Notes: a model not told the origin generated them from the letters alone. Positions 47,050 through 59,387 are shown, counted from the stretch's first letter. The stretch: DNA of 64,000 bases from Reticulitermes lucifugus (GCA_026260175.1 JAKCWW010000080.1:70989-134988); one strand, 5' to 3'. Numbers and translations are program-made.

Positions 47050-48744
47050 CATTGACTTTCAGAGAATTTTATTGCAATTTATTTGACAGTTTTGAATAAA
47101 ACTTTGTACTTGAAATATTAATATTTTTCCCCGAAAAGAGCGCCTCCTACACTCGAAGTAGGAAATCTTCCTTTCGAACTGCAACTATGGCTATACGCAT
47201 AAAAGTGTATATTCGAATTACATTTCCATTGCAGGAGCGGCTTAGAGCCCAGTCCCTTGGTACCACAGTATGAATTGTGAGTTAAAGAATTCGCTCTTTA
47301 TGATGGAAGGATCTTCCTGAGGTACCAATATATTTCCACCCACTAAAGAACTTTTCCGCTGTTCATAGAGCCGAAAACTTCATAAATGTTTCCAGAAGAG
47401 TCCATCAAAACCCTCTATCATGAGACAGAGGTGTCCGGTCTATATAACCACACCCTATTTCTTTAGATATTTCAATTCAATTCGGCATCTACAACTACGT
47501 CATAAAAGTCTCTCTGCCTCTCTGGTTTCGCAACAGAATGTTGCATGAATTTCTGTTCCTTATATATCCTGCCCAGCTCACGCTTCATTACACCATGACC
47601 AAAAAAGTCCTGAAAAACATATATAAAGCTGATCCTTATGCCCTTAATTTTAGTCTGCCGATCATTTCTCTTCCACACAACATTAAAAACATATTCCTGA
47701 AGTGAATGCATCCATCTGTGAATGAGAGTCACTGGCTGTTGTAGACTGCAGACACCATTGCTATATTAGTTTGCGGAGACCTATAGTAACCTTGTGTTAA
47801 GTTTAGAAGACGTGCCTTGATAAAATAAACAAACCTGTCGGAATATTTTGTGGCAAACGAAAGTGTTCCTCCTCTGTAAGTTCTTCATGCATATGAACAA
47901 AAACTATATCGAGATTTTGTGCTCTACATTGGGAATAATATATGACGGTATGAAGGTTTTACAAAGTGCATTCAACTAACAGGGAATATGCAAGTCCTTT
48001 GTTATGAAATTCTTCGTTGTCCATGAAAAAGTTTGTATGTATTTTAGGTTTGTGAATGGTTGATTATATTACTTTAACATTAATCAAAATTCTTCAACGC
48101 AAAAAGTCACCTTTGAGGATAAATAAGATACAGGCAGTCTTACCTCACCTAAAGAAGAGAAGCAAGGCATGTATTTTCTTAGCAGTAAACAAACATGCCT
48201 ATAAGTGGAAATTTTCAAGCCCCTGTGTTTTACGAGTATTAAGAGTCAATTAAAATTATGGTGGATTTAGGATACAAACCTGTAAAATAAGTTAGGAAAT
48301 GTCATGTTAGATTTCGTGGTTTAAACAAAGAAATGGTTATAAGATAAGAAATGTGATATAAACACTGCATTTTTAATAAAAAAAACTCATTATAGAATTA
48401 GATACATCCAGTCCCTGTTGCATAATTTCCCATAAAATTTTCAGTTAGGAAAATTAAAATTTTTAGGGCATTTGCGAAAGGATTTGACATCCCTAATTTG
48501 CACCAAAAGCGGAGATTAAGACAAAACTGTGTGTTAAATACTGATCGTAATATTACTATACTGTCTTTTACTAAAACGGAAGCAGAGATTTTAAAATTGC
48601 AGTTACATTAAGATTCTGATTCTGATTTTCATTGACAATAATTAATAAAATACGCGTACGTGCTGCTGTGGGACTTTATGGCAGAATTACCTAATAGTGC
48701 ACTGTAATTGATGCTTCCGTTAGAAACAAAATTTTATCTTAGAG
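47050..48744. other. AT-rich DNA; one unassigned frame
   Basis: The 86-codon minus frame 47472-47732 has a more protein-like composition than most (contains VWKRNDRQTKIKGIRI and VAKPERQRDFYDVV), but I cannot match it to a family. No splice-site support was judged convincing. Confidence 0.35.
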
Positions 48745-48925
48745 AATTACGATAGGATGGTCTGGATTGGGTTCATCTGGCTCAGGATAGTGTCGAGTGA
48801 CAAGAATTTGTGGATATTAACCAAACATCTGTTTCTATGCAATGTGGATAATTTTTTAACTAGCTACAGAACTAGTTGCTTCTCATGAAGGACTATGACT
48901 CATAGAGTTCTTCGGCTAGTTTGAC
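48745..48925 (+). mobile_element. LINE 3'-terminal fragment
   Basis: GATGGTCTGGATTGGGTTC / CATCTGGCTCAGGATAG (family GLDWVHLAQD) is followed by the 3' UTR ATTTTTTAACTAGCTACAG, CTTCTCATGAAGGAC, CATAGAGTTC. The coding end is degraded. Confidence 0.65.
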
Positions 48926-49439
48926 AACGTTTCCAGTAAAGCTGGCAATTTTTGACTACAATGTCCATGCATGCTTGGTAAATAGGAGCGCTGTTTTTAG
49001 AATAGTGATTAAGCATGATAAACACACGGGACGGTATGTTACAAAGGAGGCATTAACACGGTTAAATTTGACTTTAGAGAGGAAATTAAAGTCACACAAA
49101 CAACCTTTCCACTACACAGGTTAGAAACTTTTACAGTTACGCACTCAAGATTCTCGACATTTATAGCAAACAACTGTGATATTAGATTTAAATTATTCAA
49201 TACATTGGTTTTTTCTTGTCTTTTGTAACAGCATACTTTTATCGGAATATTGTGGAAAGCTGTATTATAAAACATTTCCATAAACTACCCAGAAATGTAT
49301 TTTATGCTGACCAGGAATGAGGAAATATATGACAAAAGGGAAACACTTATATGTCTGGAAATGTTTCATGTTATAAAATCCTAGATATCTCGATTGAAAG
49401 TTATGGAGAAGAGGAGGTAGGAGTAAGAGAGCCATGTAA

Positions 49440-49705
49440 TAGAAACCTTGAGAAAATAGAGGACAATGAGAAGGGCAGAGCATGTAGTACGCGTGGAGAA
49501 GATGAGAAATGCATTCGGAATATTAGGTAAAAAACCTAAAACCAAGAAGCTCTTGAGATACATAGGCGTAGATAGAAGGGTGTAGTTAAAGTGGATCTTA
49601 AATATACTGCGTGGTGTGGAATCGATTAGTCTGTTTCAGGAATAGTTTTATTGGCCGACTCTGGTGAATATGACAAATTTTTTGTTCCACAGAGGGCGGG
49701 AATTG
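49440..49705 (+). mobile_element. LINE C-terminal fragment
   Basis: The frame reads MRRAEHVVRVEKMRNAFG then LGKKPKTKKLL and a decayed RRRW/ED region, then GVESISLFQE (family GVDWIxLAQD). It ends near 49705 in TTCCACAGAGGGCGGG (family NLRVPQNAG). The 3' UTR is not recognisable. Confidence 0.65.
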
Positions 49706-49709
49706 CTTG

Positions 49710-50563
49710 ACATTTTGATTTACTTTGGCTTACTAAGGCAGACTATATTCACAGTGTTGTTTATATTAATCAAGCGATGTACTAGGCATTCACTTTTATC
49801 GATTTAGACTTACTGAACACTTAAAAAATTAAATTTGTTTATGTTTATACTATTTTTTTGCGATAATTCATAATTAAAACATTACATATTGTTGTGAAGC
49901 ATGTTGCAGCAAGAATAAATCCTCTGCAATCTGGTTTATATTTGTTTTAGGCATTCCTAGAGATTCTTCATAAATTTTCGTATTGTGAACTCTAAGCAAT
50001 TAACTTTTTACGACTAAAATTACTATAGTTTTAGGTTTATATAGAAATTCGTTTTCCGCATCACAGAGAACAGAGTATGCTTCCGTTAGAAAGACTAAAT
50101 TGTGAATCATGTAGATGGAAATTATGGAAGTTTATTTTAAGAATCATACAGAACACACAAATAAATCGTGTAGTAAAAATTCAGTAATTTTAGTGAAAAC
50201 TCGGCTGTGAATATAATTCCTAATAGGCTTTAATGAGTTCAGTTTCAAAATGGCAGACTTGGCCCGTTTTCGGCAATGATATTTATCAGTGTACACCAAG
50301 ATACAAATGTACCTTCATTAAACTGACTTTGGGAATCAGTTTTATTAATTAGACAACAAACATAATACAAGACGCAGAAATTGTAAGCCTTTTATAAATT
50401 GAAACAAAGTGTACCTCACTTCACTATTCGCTATCCGTTAGTAATAAGAAATAATTAAAGTATTGAAATTATAATTCAACCATACGTAGTGTTGGTTTTC
50501 ATTTTTTTATTGTTTGGCGGTATATCAAACATGTAGGTGGTGCAGCCTGTAGAAAACGATATG
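49710..50563. other. AT-rich DNA with dispersed family F
   Basis: Apart from the family F match (50046-50225), no gene, RNA or named repeat was found. Confidence 0.45.
50046..50225 (+). repeat. Dispersed repeat family F
   Basis: GAAATTCGTTTTCCGCATCA / CAGAGAACA, then CCGTTAGAAAGACTAAAT and AATCATACAGAACACAC resemble, in order, stretches at 54036-54200 and 59505-59680, and the first block occurs at 25391-25420. Identity is modest. No termini were defined. Confidence 0.4.
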
Positions 50564-50872
50564 GCAAGGTAAAAGGTAAAGTTCTACCTGTAACAAATGA
50601 AGGCGCTCAGAGGGAGCAGAGGAGCAAGTTCTACTCTGTCGTACCCTCGGCGCTGGATGGGGGAAGGTGATCAGCGTTATGCCTCCACCGCTTTACACCC
50701 TGGAAACTCCGTTACGCAGTGGGGGAGATTGGGTAGGCCCCAGGGTCGGTCCGGACGTGTTTTACCGAAAAGAAAATTCCTTGCCCCCAACAGGAATCAA
50801 ACTCCGATACGTCCAGCCCGTTGCGAGTCGCAATACCGACTACGCAATCTCGGCTCCATTTGGCAATATAAT
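50564..50872 (-). mobile_element. tRNA-derived SINE (family B), minus strand, near full-length
   Basis: GTAAAAGGTAAAGTTCTACC is the family 3' end. The centre carries TAGGCCCCAGGGTCGGTCCG. The head's reverse complement reads GTAGTCGGTATTGCGACTCG, CAACGGGCTGGACG and GGAGTTTGATTC (B-box position). Overlapping plus frames of 94 and 76 codons arise from this SINE and are not genes. Confidence 0.8.
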
Positions 50873-50984
50873 CTTCTGTAAATATACAATTATATGATAC
50901 GAATGGTCTTAATTTACTTTCTCCCTCACTTTATCAGGAGGTGCTAAAGAAAACAACAGAAAACCTCACGTGCCTCGTAGACAT

Positions 50985-51260
50985 TCGAATTGAGAGAGCA
51001 TAAGTTTCCCCGCACGGAGCCTCAGAGGAAAGAGCTCCTGATTTTTCTGTGGTTTGACGCTGGCACTGCATGTTTTGCAGGCACTATGGAGAGAGCCAGG
51101 GAATGTAGAGTATTCGCCACAAAGTGGACGTGCAAGTCAACACAGCACCGCGCCATGTGGAGGGAACACACTGATCTCTGGCGCAATGGAATGTCGCATC
51201 GGAGATCAAAATGCCTGCATACCGGTCAGCCCTCCCTCTATCTCTCTCTTCAACATTACA
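50985..51260. other. GC-rich unique patch with weak exon-like features
   Basis: About half GC, unlike its flanks. A possible 3' splice site (CATGTTTTGCAG ending 51080) precedes a frame beginning ACTATGGAGAGAGCCAGG. The frame is open on the plus strand to 51292 (100 codons from 50990), and another frame is open from 51054 to 51398. Neither translation has a motif I know. Contains CGCGCCATGTGGAGG and CTCTGGCGCAAT, loosely similar to insect insulator-protein sites. Confidence 0.25.
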
Positions 51261-51442
51261 ACCCCTCGACTTTTATATGTATTTTTATATAAAGAGAATT
51301 CTCGTCCTGCTCTCTTCTGTAGTCGTGTACAATTTTTTTGTGTTTCGTTTGTAACGCCCAAGTCCATGCTTAAAAGAATCCCGTCCATCGGAGAGTGAAA
51401 AACGCTGAATCGCCAAGTGAAAAGGGATCTGGTTTGGAACAA

Positions 51443-52733
51443 GGCAACTACTATTTTTACAGATACAGGGTTTTCGAAATGTGGAAGCCTGTCTGTTACT
51501 CAAAATATTGTAACTCTTTTTTGTCAGGATCTAACAGCTTCAAAATGTGCATCAGTACACAATTTTACATGAAGATGAAAATGCAGTAAGGAAATGTAGT
51601 AAAATGTAACAGTTCTGTAGATCTCGCTATGTTACTGACGCTGCACTTTCAATTAATTATACGAAATTTCGTACTTTCTCGTGAACAGCAAAACAGAGCA
51701 GGCGAAAGAGCAAGAACCAACCATATAAAACTTGATTATATTTAGACCAACAGTTTTCGAGATATTACAATATAAGGATTATTTTCTAATTATGTAAAGG
51801 AGTAAGACTTAGAAGAATTGTTGGTTGCAATGTGTTTGTTTTATTTCTACTTTTGTTCAAAGAATATGGATCCCAGTTCACATCTGGGAGCTTTGCTCTT
51901 GTTAGGACTATGTTCAGATGCGAGCAGAACGGCATGTACGCCGATGTCTTCGTGGTATATGTCCGTTATTTTTGTCTGACTTTAAGGAAAATAAGAATTT
52001 ATGGACAGAAGTTAATAAAACCATTTGATATGCCGTTTTATGAAAATCCATCAAGGGGTTCTCGCTTTATTGCATAACAGGCGGATAGAATGGCATGGAG
52101 TAGCCAGTCGGATGGTCTTTACAACTTCCATTACGAATGCTACAGAGTATCGAAAAGGTCGGTATCATTCTTTCCTTGAGTCATTTCTCCTTTGTGACTA
52201 ACTTATATTTATTAGAGCATTCCGTCCATACACTAGCAGTAATTCAAGTGACTAGATCATTACACGAAAACTACAGTCTCTACAAAGAATTCAAAAGAAC
52301 AATTATATTTCGAGTTGACGGTAACCCCCATGAACTTCGTATCAGTGAAGTGAAATCCCATACAAATTAATAGAACGATAAATAAATAATAAAGAGGTGA
52401 CAAAATTTTCTTGGACATTATCTGAAGTAGATTTGTCATACAATTTTATTTGGGAATTTGCTGTGCCTTCTTCTTCAGGTGATTGATTGCCATAAGACAA
52501 ACAATCCTTCTTTACTTTAATTTTGCTTTATTTTGTTTTATTTTAGAGTAGTGGCGATAGTCGTGATCAAATCCGGAACCCTGTAAACAATATGATATAC
52601 CAAGCACAATGTTGTTGACAAAGAAATTTGATTAAAGCGCAATCTGTCATAAGGGTAATAATAAAAAGCAACAATAATAACAGAATTGTTTCGATATTTT
52701 TGGCTTTCGCCTCGGTGTAGTTCAGATCTTCGA
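51443..52733. other. AT-rich DNA, no gene recognised
   Basis: Contains a perfect 14-bp palindrome TACGAAATTTCGTA at 51660-51673. Frames up to 81 codons lack motifs. Confidence 0.5.
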
Positions 52734-52928
52734 TCTTGTGGAATGTTGCGCAGCTTAGGTTGGTAGATGTTTACCAACGTTTCGGTACAACATAACGGTC
52801 CCATCAACCTTCAAGGGTCAGGTAGCTCAAGAAGAATATTCTCCTTGACCCTGAAAAATGAGACAGATACATTGTTCCGAAACGTCTGTAAATGACTACC
52901 AAGCTACGGCCCGCAACACCATAGAAGA
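52734..52928. repeat. Foldback family D, best-preserved copy
   Basis: The left arm starts TCTTGTGGAATGTTGCGCAG and contains GTAGATGTTTACCAACGTTT; the right arm's reverse complement starts TCTTCTATGGTGTTGCGGGC and contains GTAGTCATTTACAGACGTTT. The arms are about 80 bp each around a short centre (CTCAAGAAGAATATTCTCC). Each arm contains a CCTGA ... CCGAAACGT segment (right arm CTGA at 52851, GAAACGTC at 52879-52886), echoing a hammerhead core. Confidence 0.8.
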
Positions 52929-53158
52929 AAGAACAACTTAACAGAAATTTTGTTTATTATATATTTTTTCTACCTTAGGGCAGAGAATAATATAACAGGG
53001 CAGATAGTTCAGCTTTATTTAATCACACAGGCTCTCGGCAAGATAAGTTAAAATTCTTTATCCTTTAGCCTCTATAAAAACATCTAATAAAAATACGAAT
53101 AACACAAAATATAATTCTACTTTTTGTATTTTATGAGGAAATAATCTGCTTTAGATAG

Positions 53159-53173
53159 ACAGAGAGAGAGAGA
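53159..53173 (+). repeat. (GA)n dinucleotide repeat
   Basis: About seven GA units. Confidence 0.85.
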
Positions 53174-53294
53174 ACAGAACAACTTAGAAATTATAAAGTA
53201 AACCCTGAAGACAGAAAATTACCTTGGAGTCTTAGACACATATAAGAATATAATACTCCTATTAAAATTGGTCATAAAGAATAATCCTTGAGAC

Positions 53295-53460
53295 TGTGAG
53301 TTGGACTCATCTTACTCATGAAATGATCCAATGACGGACTGTTTGAAAAAGGAGATAAACTGTATTTTCCCATAAGAGGAACAAATGTACTTGTCTAGCG
53401 GATGGTCTACTAACTTCTCAAGAAGGACTTTATTCCATGGACTTATTAGCAAATTCGTTG
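53295..53460 (+). mobile_element. LINE 3'-terminal fragment
   Basis: CATCTTACTCATGAAATGAT (decayed HLAQDRI) leads to CATAAGAGGAACAAATG and a well matched 3' UTR end: CTTGTCTAGCGGATGGTC, AACTTCTCAAGAAGGAC, CCATGGACTTATTAGC. The 61-codon minus frame here is a shadow. Confidence 0.6.
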
Positions 53461-53847
53461 GGACTCTAATGGAGGAACAGTCCTTCGTATCTAACACATA
53501 TACGGGACAACATATACGCCCCTAGTGAGCACAAAATCAGCAGTCCTAAGAACATGTAATCCTCAGACCGATAGGAAACTACAGAATATTCAACATTAAC
53601 TTACTTAATTTAAAGTAGCGCAATTTAAAAAAATTGTCAGATATTTAATACAACGACCATTCTCAAAGCTAGAGAAATTCACAAAATATTGTTAGGAATT
53701 CCTTGCTACTGAAAGAGATAAAGAAATATTTATTTTATTTATAGACTTATTAAGCTGTAGGCATAATGAAAATTCGAAATACAAAGTCAAAAATAGTTAA
53801 ATGTCACATATAATGTTCATCTTTACAGGTTTCCTAAGATCAAATGT

Positions 53848-54005
53848 AAAGGTAGAAGAAAGGCAAAATTATCCTTATCAATGCCACGAAGACATGTGAG
53901 GAAGTGGATGTGTAGCTCCACTCATTCTCAACTTCGATTCTAGATTGAAGTGAGTGGTCAGCGTCACGTTACTGCCGTTTTACCCCTGGGAAAATCTCAC
54001 GGCAC
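53848..54005 (-). mobile_element. tRNA-derived SINE (family B), 5'-truncated, minus strand
   Basis: GTAAAGGTAGAAG at the 3' end, then GTGGATGTGTAGCTCCACTC, AAGTGAGTGGTCAGCGTCAC and TTTTACCCCTGGGAAA. The tRNA-like head is missing. Directly followed at 54030 by dispersed family F. Confidence 0.65.
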
Positions 54006-54029
54006 CCACTCAAATTAATCTAAATTTTA

Positions 54030-54202
54030 TTTAAAATTTCAATTCCTACCTCACAGAGAACATAAAGTTAATTATTAAGATAATCGGTTATTGTTATTTG
54101 GAAAATAATAGGTGTTATGATAATTATGCAAACTAGATACATAATCTCGGTAGGAAAATTAGAAAACCTTTTATAAGCTTTGGTGTTTTTAGTAGCCACT
54201 GC
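54030..54202 (+). repeat. Dispersed repeat family F
   Basis: AAATTTCAATTCCTACCTCA / CAGAGAACA is nearly identical to 25391-25420, then TTTGGAAAATAATAGGTGTT and CGGTAGGAAAATTAGAAAAC resemble 59565-59680. Confidence 0.4.
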
Positions 54203-57200
54203 AAAATAAATGTATAATTATTTGCACTCCAATATAAATTATAACCTATCTAATTATTTCAAACTTAAATTTGATTCCAACATCTTTTAGATATAATAAA
54301 ATAAGTGATGATAAGAAAGGTGACAGAAGATAAGGCATAAGAACTTACAAAACACACATCTTTGTTATTGCTGATACCTGCAGAACCAAATGTCTGGGAT
54401 ACTTCCTTTGGACTAACCACCTATAAATTTATTTGATATAAGTTTATTGGAAATAGAAAGGTAGGAAGCCCGAAGAAACAATGGAAAAATCAGATTAGAA
54501 CCAGTATGAATAAGGATCTGTTTTGTCTAAAATGTGCTGATAATTATAATGAAGATAGCGATGATGTGAGTCAGCAGATTCAAATATTTCACTTCATGGA
54601 AATCCAAAAGATTTGTTGCTTTCTTCGGGGACCAATTAACAGGCAACATATCTCTCTACATTTCTGTAAATGAATAACTGTCGGACGAATGGCATGTGTG
54701 ACTGATATCATAAGACCCATCATGAATATGATACAACTGGAAGCGCATCAAATTAGTAGTTTTTAATCCCGGCTAACAATAAAAACAATACAGAGGAATG
54801 TTGAATTTTGGAGATAAAGAAGTCACTGACGACATTTGTTAACAGCCTGAAAGCTTCGTATTTTAATATTTATTTTAAAACATATGGCTGCAGGGTTTAG
54901 AAATATTTAATATGGCATTATAATATCAACAAGAATTAATAACTAGTACCTGAAATGCTTACAGTTGTCATGGAACTGAGATATGTATGTGCTATGCTCT
55001 AAAAATTCAGTCAATTTTGTTGAAGTGTTATTGTGATTAGCTTGTTGCCTTATTTTGTACGGGAACGTCTCTACATTTATACGAAAATATTAATTATAGA
55101 AGTATTAAAACACTGGATGAGCAGCAACATGTTATTTACTCTTTGTCGTGTGTAACGCAGGCATTATATCGAAATGATTCTTCAGCCTGCTAGTTCCCAA
55201 AAATATCGCCCAAAATTTTCCATAAAGGATTCAGACTTCTTGAAAAAATTGCACATTTCCATCAAAAAATAAAATTTGAAATAGAAGTAGAAGTAGCGTG
55301 TATATTATAGTTCTTTGGTGTAGATATTTGAAATCGATGCATTTTGCTCATATGGGTCAAGTGCATAAAATTTCATTTTAAACTAAAATTATTGACCGTT
55401 TTAATTATTAGTTTTTGAATGTGTTTTTTTTTTCGAAATACCAATGCATAAAAATATTCAGGGCATTGTCTTTGCTCGTGTGGTAGCATTGTTAAGCCAA
55501 GCTATTGTGACTATCATCGCGCTTTAAACTTCATGCCAGGAGTCAACGCGTGTGATTGCGCATAATAGGGGAAGACGAGGGGAATCACTACTGTGGTTTG
55601 GGTAACTCTAAACCTGCAGGCATTATGTGCTTGAAAGTGCAGTATTACTACGAGACGATTTGCTGTACACAAAACCCAGCCGCGAAATAACCTATGCCAT
55701 TTCTCTGATTTCTGTCTGCATCTATTACCGAGTGGACTCATCCATCTACCTGAGTCTACCTCCGAAAAACGAATAACTTCCTTGAATATATACCCTTGCT
55801 GCAGATACTGGTTAGTCTTTTAAGTGCACAGTCATCAACAGCAGGAAGTCCCGTCCATATCTGAATGACGTAAGTTGATATGATCTAAAGATTTTTCATT
55901 CCTGTAGTGCAATGCAGATAGTTCGAATCCTTGAAACAGATTTTAGAAGTAAAAATACATTGCAGAAGTACAGTGTGGGAACATAGACTGGTTTAATTTA
56001 GCCACGATGGAATCTCCTATACAATCACAGAGTATAAGCTTGTGAAGAAATCGTACCCAGAGTACTCAGCCATTAGAGCAATATAAACATATTAATACGT
56101 TTCTATCAGGCCAAGGATTATTTATGCATTCCTAGACGTCTTTCAATCCACTTAATACAGTAATTTTATTAAGGAGCAGAGTCATTCTTTAGAAGGTGAT
56201 CGTATTTAAGATAGCCAACAAATTGCGAGTGTTTTATGGAAACCGAAACGTATTCACAAGATTTCGCCAATTCAGAGGGCCTGTGTAATACTTTGTCACA
56301 TGTTAACTCTTTACAAGAAGAGATAAACACTTTGTTTACCTCTCAAGCTATAGAATCACCCCTGATAAGCTGCCAGAGATTACTAATATATTTGTAGCTA
56401 TCTGGTCCATTAGCAGAAGAAAAATTTGCTTACCTACTGAATATCAGTCAGCAATGGAATGGCGCTTGAAATAAATATGTATCAGCCATTCACTTAGTTG
56501 CCACGATTCAGATATCGAAGGGATAAAGACCGTTATGTACTTATTGTAATAATTTAGGAACATGTATACTACGAGTATTTTAATTACCTCTGCATTTTTA
56601 AGGATGTAAGGAAGGGAATATTTAAATATAAAGGGATCGTCACTCCAGTAAAATATTGAGTTACATCGGCACAATTTAAACTTAAAAAATCACATATTTT
56701 GCAGGGGGAAGATATTCGGGGATTATTTACTTAAAAATAAAACAAGTTATGCGCCCGAGTACTTTGTTTGCAAAGGTATTTATAGAAATCTAAAGTACAT
56801 ATTTCACATCCAGACTTTCACGTAAATATGTTGAGTTGAATCCCTTTTGGCATCCCGGAAATATTCAATATCCTTATTTTTATTCCCAAATAAACTCATA
56901 GCTAAATCATTTGTCCTTTTTTCTGTGTCCTTCACTTTATTGGTGTTACAGGGTTATGTGCGGACTTAGAAAATCATCCGCGGGTACTATCCGCCGGCCT
57001 ACTTTTGTCTATGCTTGGCTTCGACTTCAGTATTACTCCCATATCCTTCCAGCAAGAATATCTACTGTCAAATTATCATTACCACACTTTTCTACTCCTG
57101 ACAAACAGTCGTAATAAGACATCCTGTATACATCAGTGAGCATCCTCTCTTTCTCCGTTTCCAGCGCGAGGTTGATATACAGAGTGGCAAGCGAGTATCA

Positions 57201-58890
57201 CATTCCGGACCCACAGTCGGTTATAAGTGAAAAGTAAAGAGGGCCAACCAGATAACACCTTCTTGACTTTGTAAATAAGTTCTGACATGCAATATTTTTC
57301 TAGTTAAGATGCTCTTTACACTCAAGTTTCTATTCCAAGAAACTTTCGAATTCGCAATTTCTGCTATTACGCCCTACGCCCATTTAGTTAAAGAAACCAA
57401 AAAAAAAAAGTTTTTAAAAATAAATCTTGATTACCCGGCAGACCAAGCGATCCTATGGAAGGAGACTAACCACACAAGGCAGTGTTCACTATGGCAGCTA
57501 CAGCTTGGCAAAATACGTAAATTCCAAATTTATCAAAACTAAGAACAGAACTACAGCTTATGAAATAAAATGAGATCTTAAACAATTAGAATCGTAAGAC
57601 ATACAGTGAATTATTGTGGCTCATATTAAGGGTCACTCGTGCGCTCTTCTCAAGGTAGCAACAAACCTCTGTATTCCAAAATATACGGAATTTTTTGACC
57701 AACTTAGATACTTTGAACTTAAAAGATTGCGTGTGATCCATGGAGTTATTTACATCTTGTCACGGCTTCTCTTATAAGTGACTACTGTAAACTATATTTT
57801 TCGTGTGTTAATAATTCTGCGGTGGTTTTGTTAGATTGCACATAAGAAAATATTTTGATATACGTTTTACTGGAATCTGACGCTTTGACCCTGTGTATTT
57901 GGTTCCAGATTTGTCAAGACATATTTGAGTTGTGCTCTTCAAGCACCAAATGTCCAAGAGGAGTGAGTTCTCACACACACCTCTGAAAATGCCTAGAAAC
58001 TCTCAAGAACCCTTTTACTTTTAAGAAATTCTTTATGTAGGACATCCATTTTCGTGCTTTAGCTAAGGGACTACTTTTAGTCTTGAAACCAGAAGAGAAT
58101 ATAAATTTTAATCATTCCTATAAAATAGTTGGCAATAATTTAACTTTAATCAGAATCCCTTATCGAAATTCATAAATACTATTTACCACATAAGTCTAGG
58201 TAAGATTCAAATTAATAAATTTTGCCTGTTAGCTTAAGACTTAAAATTTATTGTGCCATTTCTTAATATCTTAAAAGTGGTATGTAATATTGTGACCATT
58301 ACCATTTGCAAAATTTAACCTCTGCCCATTGCCTCAAGATTTTTAACTCTTGAGAGCAGACGGAGAATAAATAGTGAATTTTAAGAAATTATTCAATTAT
58401 ATACTTCAGAATTGAAAAACGTCTACTTTTACGGGAAATAAACACAGTTGTTGCCGTAATAAAGGAAACAATTATTTTAAATACCTTCACTTTGTATCCT
58501 GACAGGAAATCTTGGCCCAATAGTAACAGCTATTTTGCGTAATGTTCAGTCCACTAACAGTAAGTACGATTCAGGATAATTTATGACTTTGTACTTCATC
58601 ATCTAAGTTATATACCATTTGTGTAAGTTACGCTATGTGTGAGCTACACGTCGGTCATCTGGGAGATAAGCATTGAGGTCAAAGAAACAGTAGAGTCTAG
58701 AGTATTATAATATAACTTGCGGAGTTTTTCTCTCAGGTACGAGCTGAGACTGAAGAAAGAGTTGAGTGCCGATCATATAACAGAATATAACTTGCTGATG
58801 TGGCAGCACTCCGATATAACAGATTAACTCTTGAGTTGCTCTAGTAATAAAGAAAGGACGGGTAAAAAAGTCCGTGGAGTAGCGCATGAA
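54203..58890. other. AT-rich DNA, no gene recognised
   Basis: Two weak LINE-like echoes (about 54460-54510, KVGSPKKQWKNQIR; and about 55975-56010, NIDWFNLA) may be very old fragments. Frames up to 77 codons have no motifs. Nothing else seen. Confidence 0.4.
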
Positions 58891-59064
58891 TATTACTGGT
58901 GTTAGTGAGTAATCCGTAATAGTTGGTGTTAATCAAAATAAATCCATAATAATAAATATCGGTCGATAATAATGGCCAGTAAATGATGTTAATCTCTAAT
59001 AATCAATAGTGATCGATAGTAACAGAAGATAAGCGATAGCAATCGGTATTATTCGATAATCATC
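58891..59064 (+). repeat. Degenerate 10-bp tandem array (consensus AATCGATAAT)
   Basis: About seventeen consecutive decamers stay in register without an indel: AATCCGTAAT, AATCAAAATA, AATCCATAAT, GGTCGATAAT, AATCTCTAAT, AATCAATAGT, GATCGATAGT, AAGCGATAGC, AATCGGTATT, ATTCGATAAT and others. CGATA occurs four times. The unit is too diverged for standard microsatellite calling. Confidence 0.75.
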
Positions 59065-59282
59065 TTAATGCACGAATATTGGTAGAAGTGTGACAGATGG
59101 AATTAGTGTTTCCATTGATATAGGAATATAGAATGGACTGCAGTCTGATATTGTTTGTTCGGTTCTTATGTTACCGTTTTTCGGTGCATTATCGCGTGAA
59201 TATTTTTGCGGTGTGTCACCTAACATGCACATGGCTAGGTAAGCAATAATAAACCAGGATTACTTCTAACCTAGCGAAGTGT

Positions 59283-59387
59283 ATGCGGTTGTTGCCAGTC
59301 TTAGGAGGCCGCGTACGTCTTCCAAATTCGTATCTACTGGCAGTCATCCTCGTCGTCATCTTGTGTTACTGGGTAACCAGTAAATGA
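59283..59387 (+). CDS. Candidate small membrane peptide (34 aa) or first exon of a membrane protein
   Basis: Seen directly: ATG at 59283, a basic N-terminal stretch with two arginines, a hydrophobic segment YLLAVILVVILCYWV (residues 17-31) and TSK before TGA at 59385. Codons in the hydrophobic part are GC-ending (CTG, ATC, CTC, GTC, GTC, ATC, TAC), unlike the surrounding AT-rich DNA, which argues for coding selection. A weak splice donor TGG|GTAACC lies within the last codons, so the frame might instead continue into another exon as the membrane anchor of a type II protein. The frame is open upstream to 59253. The decamer array lies about 220 bp upstream, and a good donor AG|GTAAGC occurs at 59238/59239. 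No family match is claimed. Chance remains quite possible at this length. Confidence 0.3.
   Translation: MRLLPVLGGRVRLPNSYLLAVILVVILCYWVTSK

Noticed and set aside
47472-47732. 86-codon minus frame with protein-like composition
   Set aside because: No family recognised, no convincing splice sites, and flanking sequence in the same frames is broken.
50597-50897. Overlapping 94- and 76-codon plus frames
   Set aside because: Both are antisense translations of the family B SINE at 50564-50872.
55920-55935. B-box-like AGTTCGAATCC as a SINE
   Set aside because: No A-box at a suitable distance and no similarity to the SINE families in the window.
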